A stretch of DNA of 64,000 nt from Pseudoalteromonas ulvae UL12 (GTDB lineage Bacteria; Pseudomonadota; Gammaproteobacteria; Enterobacterales; Alteromonadaceae): positions 496,001-560,000 of the forward strand of contig NZ_AQHJ01000035.1 in assembly GCF_014925405.1 (NCBI RefSeq). Direction: 5' to 3'. The translations under genes were made by a program, and so were the position numbers. This document shows positions 39,901 to 46,803 of the stretch, piece by piece. Numbering within the stretch: the stretch's first letter is position 1; every line of letters starts with the position of its first letter. Below the pieces are notes generated by a model that was not told the DNA's origin, made no database searches, and saw only the letters and a list, made by a program, of their open reading frames with translations.

Positions 39901-40115
39901 CTAAATAGACCTGATTCATTGACCACTGCATTCTTAGTAGAGCCTGATGGTACGTGAATGATGGTAATTTTAGTACCCGCTGCAGGGTTGCCGTTAGGGC
40001 CAGTAATTTGACCTTTCACTGCAGACGCCGTGTCATTCGCCATGGCTGCGCCACTTACACCTAAACAGGCAGCAACAGCAAGTGTGAGTGCCTTTTTGCG
40101 TAGTTGAGTTTTCAT
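36993..40115 (-). CDS. Oar-like TonB-dependent outer-membrane receptor
   Basis: A 1040-residue outer-membrane protein: signal peptide (about 1-26, ending GAAMA), an N-terminal carboxypeptidase-regulatory-like beta domain (VKGQITGPNGNPAAGTKITI onwards, about 33-115), a TonB-box-like IEQIVVTG, a plug with LTLDGVRMNDNFGLND and FDVNYGGFTSCNFNAVTKSG, and a long beta barrel ending in the aromatic MRIGVNYTF. Oar-type receptors are associated with peptide or protein traffic in marine bacteria and Myxococcus. The substrate here is unknown. It is monocistronic; the downstream minus-strand side ends in a strong terminator and the S1/P1 nuclease gene lies upstream. Confidence 0.92.
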   Translation of the reverse strand: MKTQLRKKALTLAVAACLGVSGAAMANDTASAVKGQITGPNGNPAAGTKITIIHVPSGSTKNAVVNESGLFSAKGLRVGGPYQIIVDSDKFEDTMLEDVYLTLGNTYPVNVALNAKSDIEQIVVTGRPISSFAGGTGPSANFGLEQLENAPAINRDLKDIVRADPRIFIDESRGDDAIQCGGGNPRFNSLTLDGVRMNDNFGLNDNGYPTVRTPFSYDAIDQVAVELAPFDVNYGGFTSCNFNAVTKSGTNEVHGRVFFDYTNDSMTGDKIEGKDIPQGDFSEKRYGFSVGAPLIEDKLFIFVAYEELEGVELFDYPKLGNTADDSVSTADLARIVQIAKDKYNYDAGTTPTSMPVDDQKLLVKLDWNINDDHRASVVYNYNDGFKLSQSDDWAVTLDSHFYERGAEFTSVVGSVYSDWTDNFSTEVRIGKSDVDMRQESLDAASSFGEVQIRHNGQTVFLGPDDSRQSNDLDYDTTTFKVAGTYYLGEHEITGGYEFEEVNVFNLFMQHTQGEFRFDSIDDFEAGQAARVYYNNSAGTNNPDDVAANFGFAQHTFYLQDEYNFMDYDLSVTFGLRYDKFTSDDKPNYNAKFEQRYNFDNQKNMDGIDLLQPRFGFNWQAAENLEVRGGFGLYSGGNPNVWVSNAYSNDGATQIGLQERGVDLFNTPMVGGGLPIYEVPQSMYDEIANTPIGGGDGSVNAIDYSFEIPSEWKYAIGGTYFTEDNYIITLDLLHSQKQDSAIVYDIGLEDSGNVGPDGRPLYQRKDGRSGEYILSNVKGDDGQSTVLSAALSKEYDNGINFTVSYAYTNAEDVNPMTSSTSGSNYGNLAVTNPGNPGLATSNYEVPHRFTFQLGYKHEFFDGYNTRFNLLGQASEGRPYSYTFEGSDRNFGDDNWNGNRQLVYIPLVDDPKVVYNMSQDEINDMNAWIESEGLTRGQTLDRNSQNADWWVKFDVRISQDLPGFMDGHKGQAYFTIKNVGNLLNDDWGVLKEGAFVGNRMIETSINDNNQFVYEGFNKNNAQQDVKNYGSLWQMRIGVNYTF

Positions 40116-40160
40116 CTAGTAGTTTCCCGTGTAACTATAGTTTTAAAAGTTAGCTTTATA

Positions 40161-41033
40161 TTAATTATTAACTTCAGTGTGTTGGTGCGTGCTTAAAGCA
40201 TTCACCAAAGGTATTGCAGCTGGGTCAAATATGGCATTTAACACACCTGCTAATCTTATTCCGCCCTGTAATAAGCGGGTTTTCATGGTGTTGCTCTGCT
40301 CGTACACATAGGCATAAGAAAAGTCACCATCTTCTATTTCGTATAATGTTTGAGCAATGTGGAATGACTCCATAACCCAGTCTTTTGGCTCGCTGTTTAA
40401 ATATTCAGCAATCAGCTCTTTGTTATTGGTATCGATGAAGTAAGCAAATTCTGAAAATGATAAGTTTTCACCTTCTACTAAATCTCTGTCCCATAAACGG
40501 TGCAAGTTGGTATCTTGACCGAAATACTTTACTTTTATTTTGTTACCGCCGTGGTCATGCTTGCGACCCACATGCATTGGCTGGTGGATATCGCCGACTA
40601 AATGGGTTAAAAAACGAAAGTAAAAACGTTTTTTATCAAGAGTTGTATCTTCACTTTTAAGTACTGCGATACTTTTCAAAATTGCAGCGTACGCATCCGT
40701 TACTTCACCTTTGTGAGCGGTAATGCGGTATTGCTTTGGTTTAAACTCTGCTGCACTACTCATATTGATGTAATGCCATTTGCCTGACTCTTTTTTCCAA
40801 AACGTATCAGGGTTAGAGCGCATTTCATCAGCCCAAGTCGTGACTTCTGGTAACTTGTCACCTTCGAGTAAATGACGAATGGCCATTTTGGTGGTGTCAG
40901 TCAGATGATTCTCTGCTATCTGACCTACAACGCGGTGACCATTTTGTGCCCAAGCATATGATTTGCTCATCATACTGAAGGTTAAAAATGTCGAAAATAT
41001 GACAGTCGCGGTAATTTTTATTGTGCTTTTCAT
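40161..41033 (-). CDS. Secreted S1/P1-type zinc nuclease
   Basis: A 290-residue exported nuclease from the ATG at 41033 (an ATG five codons earlier is possible). The signal peptide ends at SKSYA so the mature chain begins WAQNGHRVVG, giving the N-terminal Trp zinc ligand that this family needs. Other ligands fit: the His of NGHR, Asp in TWADEMR, His in WHYINM, and HLVGDIHQPMHVG with a downstream NLHRLWDRD. The enzyme should cut single-stranded DNA and RNA and remove 3'-phosphates outside the cytoplasm. With the 5'-nucleotidase gene 2 kb away it suggests nucleic-acid scavenging. Confidence 0.93.
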   Translation of the reverse strand: MKSTIKITATVIFSTFLTFSMMSKSYAWAQNGHRVVGQIAENHLTDTTKMAIRHLLEGDKLPEVTTWADEMRSNPDTFWKKESGKWHYINMSSAAEFKPKQYRITAHKGEVTDAYAAILKSIAVLKSEDTTLDKKRFYFRFLTHLVGDIHQPMHVGRKHDHGGNKIKVKYFGQDTNLHRLWDRDLVEGENLSFSEFAYFIDTNNKELIAEYLNSEPKDWVMESFHIAQTLYEIEDGDFSYAYVYEQSNTMKTRLLQGGIRLAGVLNAIFDPAAIPLVNALSTHQHTEVNN

Positions 41034-41228
41034 GCGCTCATTTATCAAAGTGTTAAGTATTTGTGTGAGGTAAATTGTCCTTATTTGAAATCAAATAGAA
41101 AGGACTCAATAGTATTCATAATTACTTGTTAATAAAGCTATAAAAACAAAAGCTTAGCTAATACTGGTAAAATTACCTATTGATATAAGTAAGAATAATT
41201 GTTCAAATGGCAATAGGTTTTTAATAAG

Positions 41229-42134
41229 TTGGTCAAACCAGTGCGCTTTTATACTTTTTCAATCTCAAAAATTACAATTGTTACATTTTTGTTTCTATCA
41301 ATAATAAGTGTTTTTTTTATTTCTGCACGGTTCAATAGCACAAATATCAATCCGATCCCTGTGCTACTCAATGTGTCGACTGTATGCAAAGTCAAAGAGG
41401 CTGGAATTAAAGATACCTTAGTGGTGTATGTTCCCTCTGAAGAGTTGGCAAATCAGATTGCAGACAAACTTTGTTTAAACGATGTGGTGGGACGCCAGTT
41501 TGGTGAAGTCGAAGTGTTTTGGGGCTACAAGCTCAGTGATTCAATCGAGTTTTTGGGTAAAGGCTTTGCTGATCTGATCTTAGCTAAAGAAAACATTGTC
41601 GAGGCTTTTATGGTTGAATCTACTTACAACTATCAGGCTGTGCTTGGTTACCCCAGTTATCGCGCCTTTTTTATCTCACTGAAAGAAAAGCCACGTCTTG
41701 ATAAAGCTTACTTTTTAGATAAACGCATTGGTTTGCTTGAATACCCAACCAGCCGCTCGGGGCATATTTTACCTAAAGCACAGTTGAAAAAGCTTGATTT
41801 AAACATAGAAAACTTAGATGTCCGTTATGCAAATTCTCATGATGCGCTGCGAGCGTTGCTGGCTTCAGGAGAAGTGGACTTGATTTCTTCCTATTGGAAA
41901 GAAGATGATCAAGAGCGTTTTTCGCATAATTACGTTACGCCAATCAGTGATAACATCAGTGGCAGTAAATGGTATTTAAAAATGGAGCAGCGCAATACGG
42001 ATTTATATTGTGCGGTGCAAAAAACGCTCTTGAGTTTAGCGCAGCAGCAGATGTCGAGTTATTTCCATCAAGCTGAAAAATACTTAGTGTGCGGTGACAA
42101 TGGTTCGTTATTGGAGATGTCTGATGAACAATAA
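41229..42134 (+). CDS. PhnD-like periplasmic binding protein, membrane anchored
   Basis: A 301-residue protein with one N-terminal hydrophobic anchor (about 12-34, ITIVTFLFLSIISVFFI) and a two-lobe binding domain resembling PhnD/phosphonate-type solute-binding proteins: LGKGFADLILAKENIV, YPSYRAFFISLKEK, KRIGLLEYPTSRSG and HDALRALLASGEVDLISSYW. Start is uncertain: TTG at 41229 or GTG at 41232/41241, all with only a distant AGG. It has no ABC permease partner; instead its last 11 nt overlap the next gene. That argues for a sensing rather than a transport role. Confidence 0.75.
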   Translation: MVKPVRFYTFSISKITIVTFLFLSIISVFFISARFNSTNINPIPVLLNVSTVCKVKEAGIKDTLVVYVPSEELANQIADKLCLNDVVGRQFGEVEVFWGYKLSDSIEFLGKGFADLILAKENIVEAFMVESTYNYQAVLGYPSYRAFFISLKEKPRLDKAYFLDKRIGLLEYPTSRSGHILPKAQLKKLDLNIENLDVRYANSHDALRALLASGEVDLISSYWKEDDQERFSHNYVTPISDNISGSKWYLKMEQRNTDLYCAVQKTLLSLAQQQMSSYFHQAEKYLVCGDNGSLLEMSDEQ

Positions 42135-43062
42135 AGCTAAGTTTTTAATCGCTTTTGTGTGTTTTTATTTGCCTTTACAACTGAGTTATAGCGCCGGTGC
42201 CGTGTGGGATTATCAACAACGTGAGCAATCAGCGTTGGAACAGGTCAAGAATCGCATTGCGTTGGATTTACCCCGTTTATCATTGCCTAATGAACGCTTC
42301 CATATTATGGGCAATCCCGAAGCGATTGTCGCATATCTGACCGAGCTGAATATCTATTTGGCTGAACATGACTTTGGTCTGCGTGTTACGCAGTTACAAA
42401 AAGTGACAGGGAAAGCACCCGGCTCAGCAATGATAGCGTCTCATACGTTTCACTTAGTGACGCCCGATAACCATGTTATTGGCCAAGTTGTGTTTGAGCC
42501 GCTTGCAATCAGTGCGCATATGTCTCTTTGGCCCATATTGATTGCAGGTTTGTTACTGTGGTTGAGCCGACAACACGTTATGCGTTGGCGCGCGCCCGAT
42601 CACGAGAGTCACTCAGTGATAGAGCCGGTGATCCCTTTGGTGCTGCAACTCAATTTAAAAGATAAAACCTTAGTGAACAGTATTACTGAACAAGCGGTGC
42701 CGCTGGCAAACAAACCACTGTGTTTTTACATCGCTTTACTTGAATATTGCTTAAATAACAAAGATGTGACGCTAAATCAAAATAAAGATGTGCCTATCGA
42801 GTTAGTCGAATTAGCCAATAAATATTTTTATCGTTTAGTTGAACTTGGCCACACGGTCAGAAAGCGGCCAAATTTTACCAATAGTTTAGAAAAAACCTTA
42901 AGTGAGATTAGAGCCGCTTTGGATGAAGTGTTGGCTGAAAACCCTGAAGAAAAAGAGCTGTATTATCCGCCAAAAGCGCATGGGGAAGGCTCTCGCTCTA
43001 AGCTTCATCACTATGGGTTAAATAAAGTACTTGAAGAGCATTTTGAAATAATCGGGCGCTAA
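42124..43062 (+). CDS. Unknown membrane protein coupled to the PhnD-like gene
   Basis: A 312-residue protein from the ATG at 42124, with GGAG upstream; it overlaps the previous gene by 11 nt. Layout: signal or anchor (about 4-24), a periplasmic domain of about 115 residues, one membrane helix (about 138-155, LWPILIAGLLLWLS), then a cytoplasmic domain of about 150 residues ending GEGSRSKLHHYGLNKVLEEH. The periplasmic-helix-cytoplasmic plan is that of a receptor, but there is no kinase, cyclase or HAMP motif. I do not recognise the cytoplasmic domain. Confidence 0.75.
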   Translation: MNNKAKFLIAFVCFYLPLQLSYSAGAVWDYQQREQSALEQVKNRIALDLPRLSLPNERFHIMGNPEAIVAYLTELNIYLAEHDFGLRVTQLQKVTGKAPGSAMIASHTFHLVTPDNHVIGQVVFEPLAISAHMSLWPILIAGLLLWLSRQHVMRWRAPDHESHSVIEPVIPLVLQLNLKDKTLVNSITEQAVPLANKPLCFYIALLEYCLNNKDVTLNQNKDVPIELVELANKYFYRLVELGHTVRKRPNFTNSLEKTLSEIRAALDEVLAENPEEKELYYPPKAHGEGSRSKLHHYGLNKVLEEHFEIIGR

Positions 43063-43079
43063 GCGCGGCGGTAAAATAA

Positions 43080-43102
43080 ATAAGGGGCATGATGCCCCTT
43101 AT
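43080..43102. terminator. Hairpin between convergent genes
   Basis: ATAAGGGGCA and TGCCCCTTAT form a 10-bp stem with a 3-nt loop. No clear T tract follows, so it may act as a weak terminator or 3'-end protector for both convergent transcripts. Confidence 0.65.
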
Positions 43103-43126
43103 AAAGTTAGAATCTACAGTGAATGA

Positions 43127-44794
43127 TTATTGATACTGGATTTCACCTTGCGGTGCGTAATCGGCAGCATTAACCCGTTGATGTTTAATAAAAAAGTGCT
43201 TTAACACTTCCGCATCTGTAGTGTCAGTGGCAACAAAACCTGGGTGTTGTTTCAAACTAGGGTAACCATCGCCACCGGCTGCATTATAGCTGTTGATGCT
43301 AAAACGGTAGGTTTTATTCACATCAAGGGGTTGCCCTTGAATACGAATATTCTCTGCTTTGCCTTGTATGAGCGTGAGCTCTACACCGTAAAACTGGCAA
43401 TAAGCACCAGAATCTGGCGGAAAACTCGCTATGGTACTTAAGTAATCAGCCACTTCATCACCTTTCATATCGACGTAGGTAATACGGTTTTTGAACGGAT
43501 GAACAGAGAGTATATCTTTGTAGCTGACTTCGCCGGGTTTGATTGAACTTCTAATCCCACCCCCGCTAATGATGCCAAAATCGCCTTTTACACGTTCCAT
43601 CTGCGCTGCGGCAATTAATCGCCCAAGATTAGTTTGCTCAAAGCGCGCAAATTTACGCTCACCTTCTAATCGCCCATCGAGCTTGGCAACGGCAACAGAA
43701 AGCTGCTTGTCGCCTTTATCTTGATACGGTTGTAAAAAAGCCAACATCTGTGGATCTTTTGCAATCTCTGGTTGAGCGAGCGCTTTGCTTGTTGAACCAT
43801 CGGCATGGCGTGTTTCACGCTGCATATTCACCGGAATAAGTTCATAGCTCATCAGTGTTAGTTGATCATTTTGGTATTCAAATTCAGCTTTACCGACATA
43901 TTTTCCCCACTCATGGGCTTGGACAATCCAAGTACCATTTTGTTGATCAGGTTGGCAGGCATCACCTGGTTGGAAATCACTTTTTGCAACGTTAGCGGCT
44001 TCCATACAAATGGGTTCTTGAGAGTGACCGCCAACAATAATATCGAGCATACCAGCAGGTAAATTACGGGCTAAGGTGACATCGCCAGGGGCATTAATAC
44101 CATGATTAGCATCAATATAATGGCCCATATGTGTCACAGCAATGGTGATATCTGGCTGTGTGGTATTGGTTAATGTATCGATGACTTGCGCAGTAACGCG
44201 ACTAGGCTCAGCAAACTCTAAATGACCAATAAATTCAGGGTTGCCAATTTTTGATGTGTCTGTTGTGGTTAAACCAATTACCGCAATGGTTAAACCTTGT
44301 TTTTCAAATATTTCATAGGGTTGAAAAGCATGTTCGCCAGTGGATTTTTGAAAAATATTGGCCGATAAAAAAGGAAAGTTAGACCAGGCTTGTTGTTTGG
44401 CGAGTATATCCAAAGCGTTATCAAATTCATGATTGCCCAGTGCCATGGCATCGTAACCCAGTAAAGACATGCCTTTAAAGTCAGGCTCTGCAAACTGCAT
44501 ATCAGATTCTGGAACGCCGGTGTTGATGTCGCCTCCTGATAGCAAGAGCACCGCGTGACCTTGTTGCTCGGCTTGTGATCTTAACTGATCAATTAAGGTT
44601 TTACGGGCAGCCATGCCGTATTCACCCTCTTCGTTATGCCAAAAACGGCCATGGTTATCGTTGGTATGTAAAAGCGTGAAGCGTTTAACTGACTCAGAAG
44701 AGGCACTTGTTGGCAAACCTGAGTCATTGGCGCAGCTGACTAAGCCAAGCAATGATGCCGTAAATACAAATAAAGGCAGGCGAGTATGTAACAT
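43127..44794 (-). CDS. UshA-like 5'-nucleotidase / UDP-sugar hydrolase lipoprotein
   Basis: A 555-residue exported metallophosphatase. I chose the ATG at 44794, which gives a lipoprotein signal ending LLGLVSC (Cys near residue 21); upstream codons only extend it. The metallophosphatase domain has HTNDNHGRFW, SGGDINTG, LGNHEFD, THMGH and VGGHSQEP; the C-terminal nucleotidase domain has GGGIRSSIKPGEVSYKD and NSYNAAGGDGYPS with the substrate-stacking region. It should dephosphorylate nucleotides (and perhaps UDP-sugars or NAD) at the cell surface, feeding nucleoside uptake. Monocistronic. Confidence 0.93.
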   Translation of the reverse strand: MLHTRLPLFVFTASLLGLVSCANDSGLPTSASSESVKRFTLLHTNDNHGRFWHNEEGEYGMAARKTLIDQLRSQAEQQGHAVLLLSGGDINTGVPESDMQFAEPDFKGMSLLGYDAMALGNHEFDNALDILAKQQAWSNFPFLSANIFQKSTGEHAFQPYEIFEKQGLTIAVIGLTTTDTSKIGNPEFIGHLEFAEPSRVTAQVIDTLTNTTQPDITIAVTHMGHYIDANHGINAPGDVTLARNLPAGMLDIIVGGHSQEPICMEAANVAKSDFQPGDACQPDQQNGTWIVQAHEWGKYVGKAEFEYQNDQLTLMSYELIPVNMQRETRHADGSTSKALAQPEIAKDPQMLAFLQPYQDKGDKQLSVAVAKLDGRLEGERKFARFEQTNLGRLIAAAQMERVKGDFGIISGGGIRSSIKPGEVSYKDILSVHPFKNRITYVDMKGDEVADYLSTIASFPPDSGAYCQFYGVELTLIQGKAENIRIQGQPLDVNKTYRFSINSYNAAGGDGYPSLKQHPGFVATDTTDAEVLKHFFIKHQRVNAADYAPQGEIQYQ

Positions 44795-44933
44795 TGTAAA
44801 ACCTATTGTTATTAAAACGACTATTAGGTATTGCAAACCTGATAGCTTTACGTTGGTAATAGCAATGTTACTGCAGTTTGTATGTGTATGTTATGACACT
44901 GGGCTGAAATAGCTTTACTTGAAAAAAGTAAAT

Positions 44934-45110
44934 TTACTCAATACAAGCGTTATTTGTTTTAAGCACTTGGTGGCGCCGAGTTAACTCATTTTTTGCCAGT
45001 GTTGCATGTTTGTGTTGATTGGCGATCATCCAATTTAAAAATGAAACGGGTAACTGGCTGTAGTGTTGGCCTTTATGTAAACCAAATTCACAAATGGGGG
45101 TTGTTGTCAT
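44934..45110 (-). CDS. Small DUF3820-like protein
   Basis: A 58-residue gene read directly from the sequence: ATG at 45110 with AGGAG 8 nt upstream, stop TAA at 44934-44936. The protein begins MTTTPICEFGLHKGQHYSQL, then PVSFLNWMIAN and a basic helical tail (ELTRRHQVLK). The FGxxKGxxYSxLPxxFLxWM pattern is that of DUF3820-like small proteins, whose function is not established. It is monocistronic, between the nucleotidase gene and the cyclophilin gene. Confidence 0.75.
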   Translation of the reverse strand: MTTTPICEFGLHKGQHYSQLPVSFLNWMIANQHKHATLAKNELTRRHQVLKTNNACIE

Positions 45111-45338
45111 TATTGGCTCCTATTAGTGTTATTTTTGAGCGAGCTAAAGCCTAAACAATGCCATTACAGAAATAAAGGGAAGATAGAAATTGTTTAATCT
45201 GTTACGTAAAGGTTAAGTTACATCAATAAAATGCAACATTGTTTTGTTATTAAGTGTAATCACGCTAGTTATTTTGAATCTAAGTCGGTATTCTGCAAAA
45301 AAACAACGATATTTTTTAGTTTAGGGACCGATTTACTG

Positions 45339-46142
45339 ATGCGTTTACCTCATACATTACTTGCCAGTGCACTATTAACCGGCGCTGTTTACAGTGCCAC
45401 AGCTCACGCGACCTTGGTGGAACTGAACACTAACCAGGGTAATATTAAGCTTCATTTATTTGATGAAACCACACCTGCGACAGTCGCGAACTTTTTGAAT
45501 TATGCTAATAAAGGTAGCTATGATGATACAGTGATCCACCGCGCAATTACTGGTTTTGTGATGCAAGGAGGCGGGTTCACTTTTGAAGATAAGTTGCCAT
45601 TAACGCCTGTTGCCACCGATCCTGCGGTGACGAATGAACCTAAGCATTCAAACGTCAAAGGCACCATCGCTATGGCTAAACAAGCGAATAATCCAAATAG
45701 TGCGACAAACCAATGGTTTATTAATTTAACAGATAATAATGACCCTAATAACTCATTGAACCTTGATCAACAAAATGGTGGTTTCACTGTTTTTGGTCAA
45801 GTTGTAGCTGCGGATATGGCTGTTGTAGAAAGTATTATGAATCTAACAATTTGTGATTCTTCACAACTTTTAAACTTTTCGTCACCATCACCATTAATCA
45901 ATTACACCAGCATACAATGTAGTGATAATACTGATATTGCGGAGGAAAACCTAGTTAAAGTAATGAGTGTCACCGTACTCGATGATGATCCAGCCAGCGC
46001 CACAAATGCGGGTATCACGCCGGTTGAAAATACCTTGATTAAAGCTGAGCCCACAAAGCCAAGCTCTTCTTCTGGTTCGGGCAGTTTTGGCATGTGGTTG
46101 ATGGGGGCGCTGGGCTTAGTGGCATTACGTCGTTTTAAATAA
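45339..46142 (+). CDS. Exported cyclophilin-type peptidyl-prolyl isomerase with GlyGly-CTERM tail
   Basis: A 267-residue protein from the ATG at 45339, which yields a proper signal peptide (MRLPHTLLASALLTGAVYSA, cleavage after AHA); the frame is open 108 nt further upstream. The cyclophilin domain (about 25-215) has LHLFDETTPATVANFLNYAN, FVMQGGGF and NQWFINLTDN. The C-terminus has a Ser/Gly linker (SSSSGSGSFG), one membrane helix and RRFK, which is the GlyGly-CTERM sorting signal processed by rhombosortase after type II secretion. So it probably works on the cell surface or outside. The fused sorting tail is unusual for a cyclophilin. Confidence 0.88.
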   Translation: MRLPHTLLASALLTGAVYSATAHATLVELNTNQGNIKLHLFDETTPATVANFLNYANKGSYDDTVIHRAITGFVMQGGGFTFEDKLPLTPVATDPAVTNEPKHSNVKGTIAMAKQANNPNSATNQWFINLTDNNDPNNSLNLDQQNGGFTVFGQVVAADMAVVESIMNLTICDSSQLLNFSSPSPLINYTSIQCSDNTDIAEENLVKVMSVTVLDDDPASATNAGITPVENTLIKAEPTKPSSSSGSGSFGMWLMGALGLVALRRFK

Positions 46143-46151
46143 GTATGAATC

Positions 46152-46173
46152 TGCAGAGCGCATGCGCTCTGCA
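46152..46173. terminator. Perfect 22-bp palindrome between convergent genes
   Basis: TGCAGAGCGCA and TGCGCTCTGCA meet with no loop base left over, 10 nt after the cyclophilin stop and 18 nt from the MAPEG stop. Without a T tract it is a probable 3'-end structure rather than a textbook terminator. Confidence 0.6.
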
Positions 46174-46190
46174 TAGTTTACTTGGAAGGA

Positions 46191-46610
46191 CTAGCGCAAC
46201 ATTAATTGCACTGCCATGCCAATCCACCACACCAGTAAAACAAACGCACCAAATACGAAACTCTTATAGCGTTTTACTACATCGTTGTGCCCTAGATGGA
46301 TGACACTGTGGATAATACGACTGATAACAAATACACTCGCACATCCGACAGAAAACCAACCAGTTAAATTCAACTGTAAACATATCAGAATGGCAACGTA
46401 GAACAACACAGGTAATTCAAACTGAGTTAAAAAATTTCGCCCTGCGGCAATAACAGGTTCAGGTGCACTTTCAAGAGACATGGTTTTGAATGCACTGAGC
46501 TCAATTTGTTTGTTTTTAGCGGCAGCAAAGCGACGCCTTCCCATAATGAACATCACCACAAACGTCAGCAATACTTGAGTTAATACGGCTAGAAATAACC
46601 ATTTTTCCAT
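46191..46610 (-). CDS. MAPEG-family membrane protein
   Basis: A 139-residue inner-membrane protein with four hydrophobic helices (about 3-23, 60-83, 85-105, 115-135). The RNFLTQFELPVLFYVAILIC segment between helices 1 and 2 is the MAPEG hallmark, as is RIIHSVIHLGHNDVVKR later. Eukaryotic relatives are glutathione-dependent enzymes of eicosanoid metabolism; bacterial members are mostly uncharacterised. Monocistronic, convergent with the cyclophilin gene and divergent from the M16 protease. Confidence 0.88.
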   Translation of the reverse strand: MEKWLFLAVLTQVLLTFVVMFIMGRRRFAAAKNKQIELSAFKTMSLESAPEPVIAAGRNFLTQFELPVLFYVAILICLQLNLTGWFSVGCASVFVISRIIHSVIHLGHNDVVKRYKSFVFGAFVLLVWWIGMAVQLMLR

Positions 46611-46803
46611 TATTTATCTCGCTTTTTATTGTTATTAAAAAATGTAGGTAAGCCCTATAGTACAGTCTTTAAGCTGTTGAAGCTAAGTTTTAACCGTTAT
46701 TCACAAACTGTTACAAACAAGCAAAATAAACCGTAGGCAAATAAGTGCGCCTTTTTTATGATGACCACATCCATGTCACACTCTCTTTATTCAGGAACTC
46801 AAC

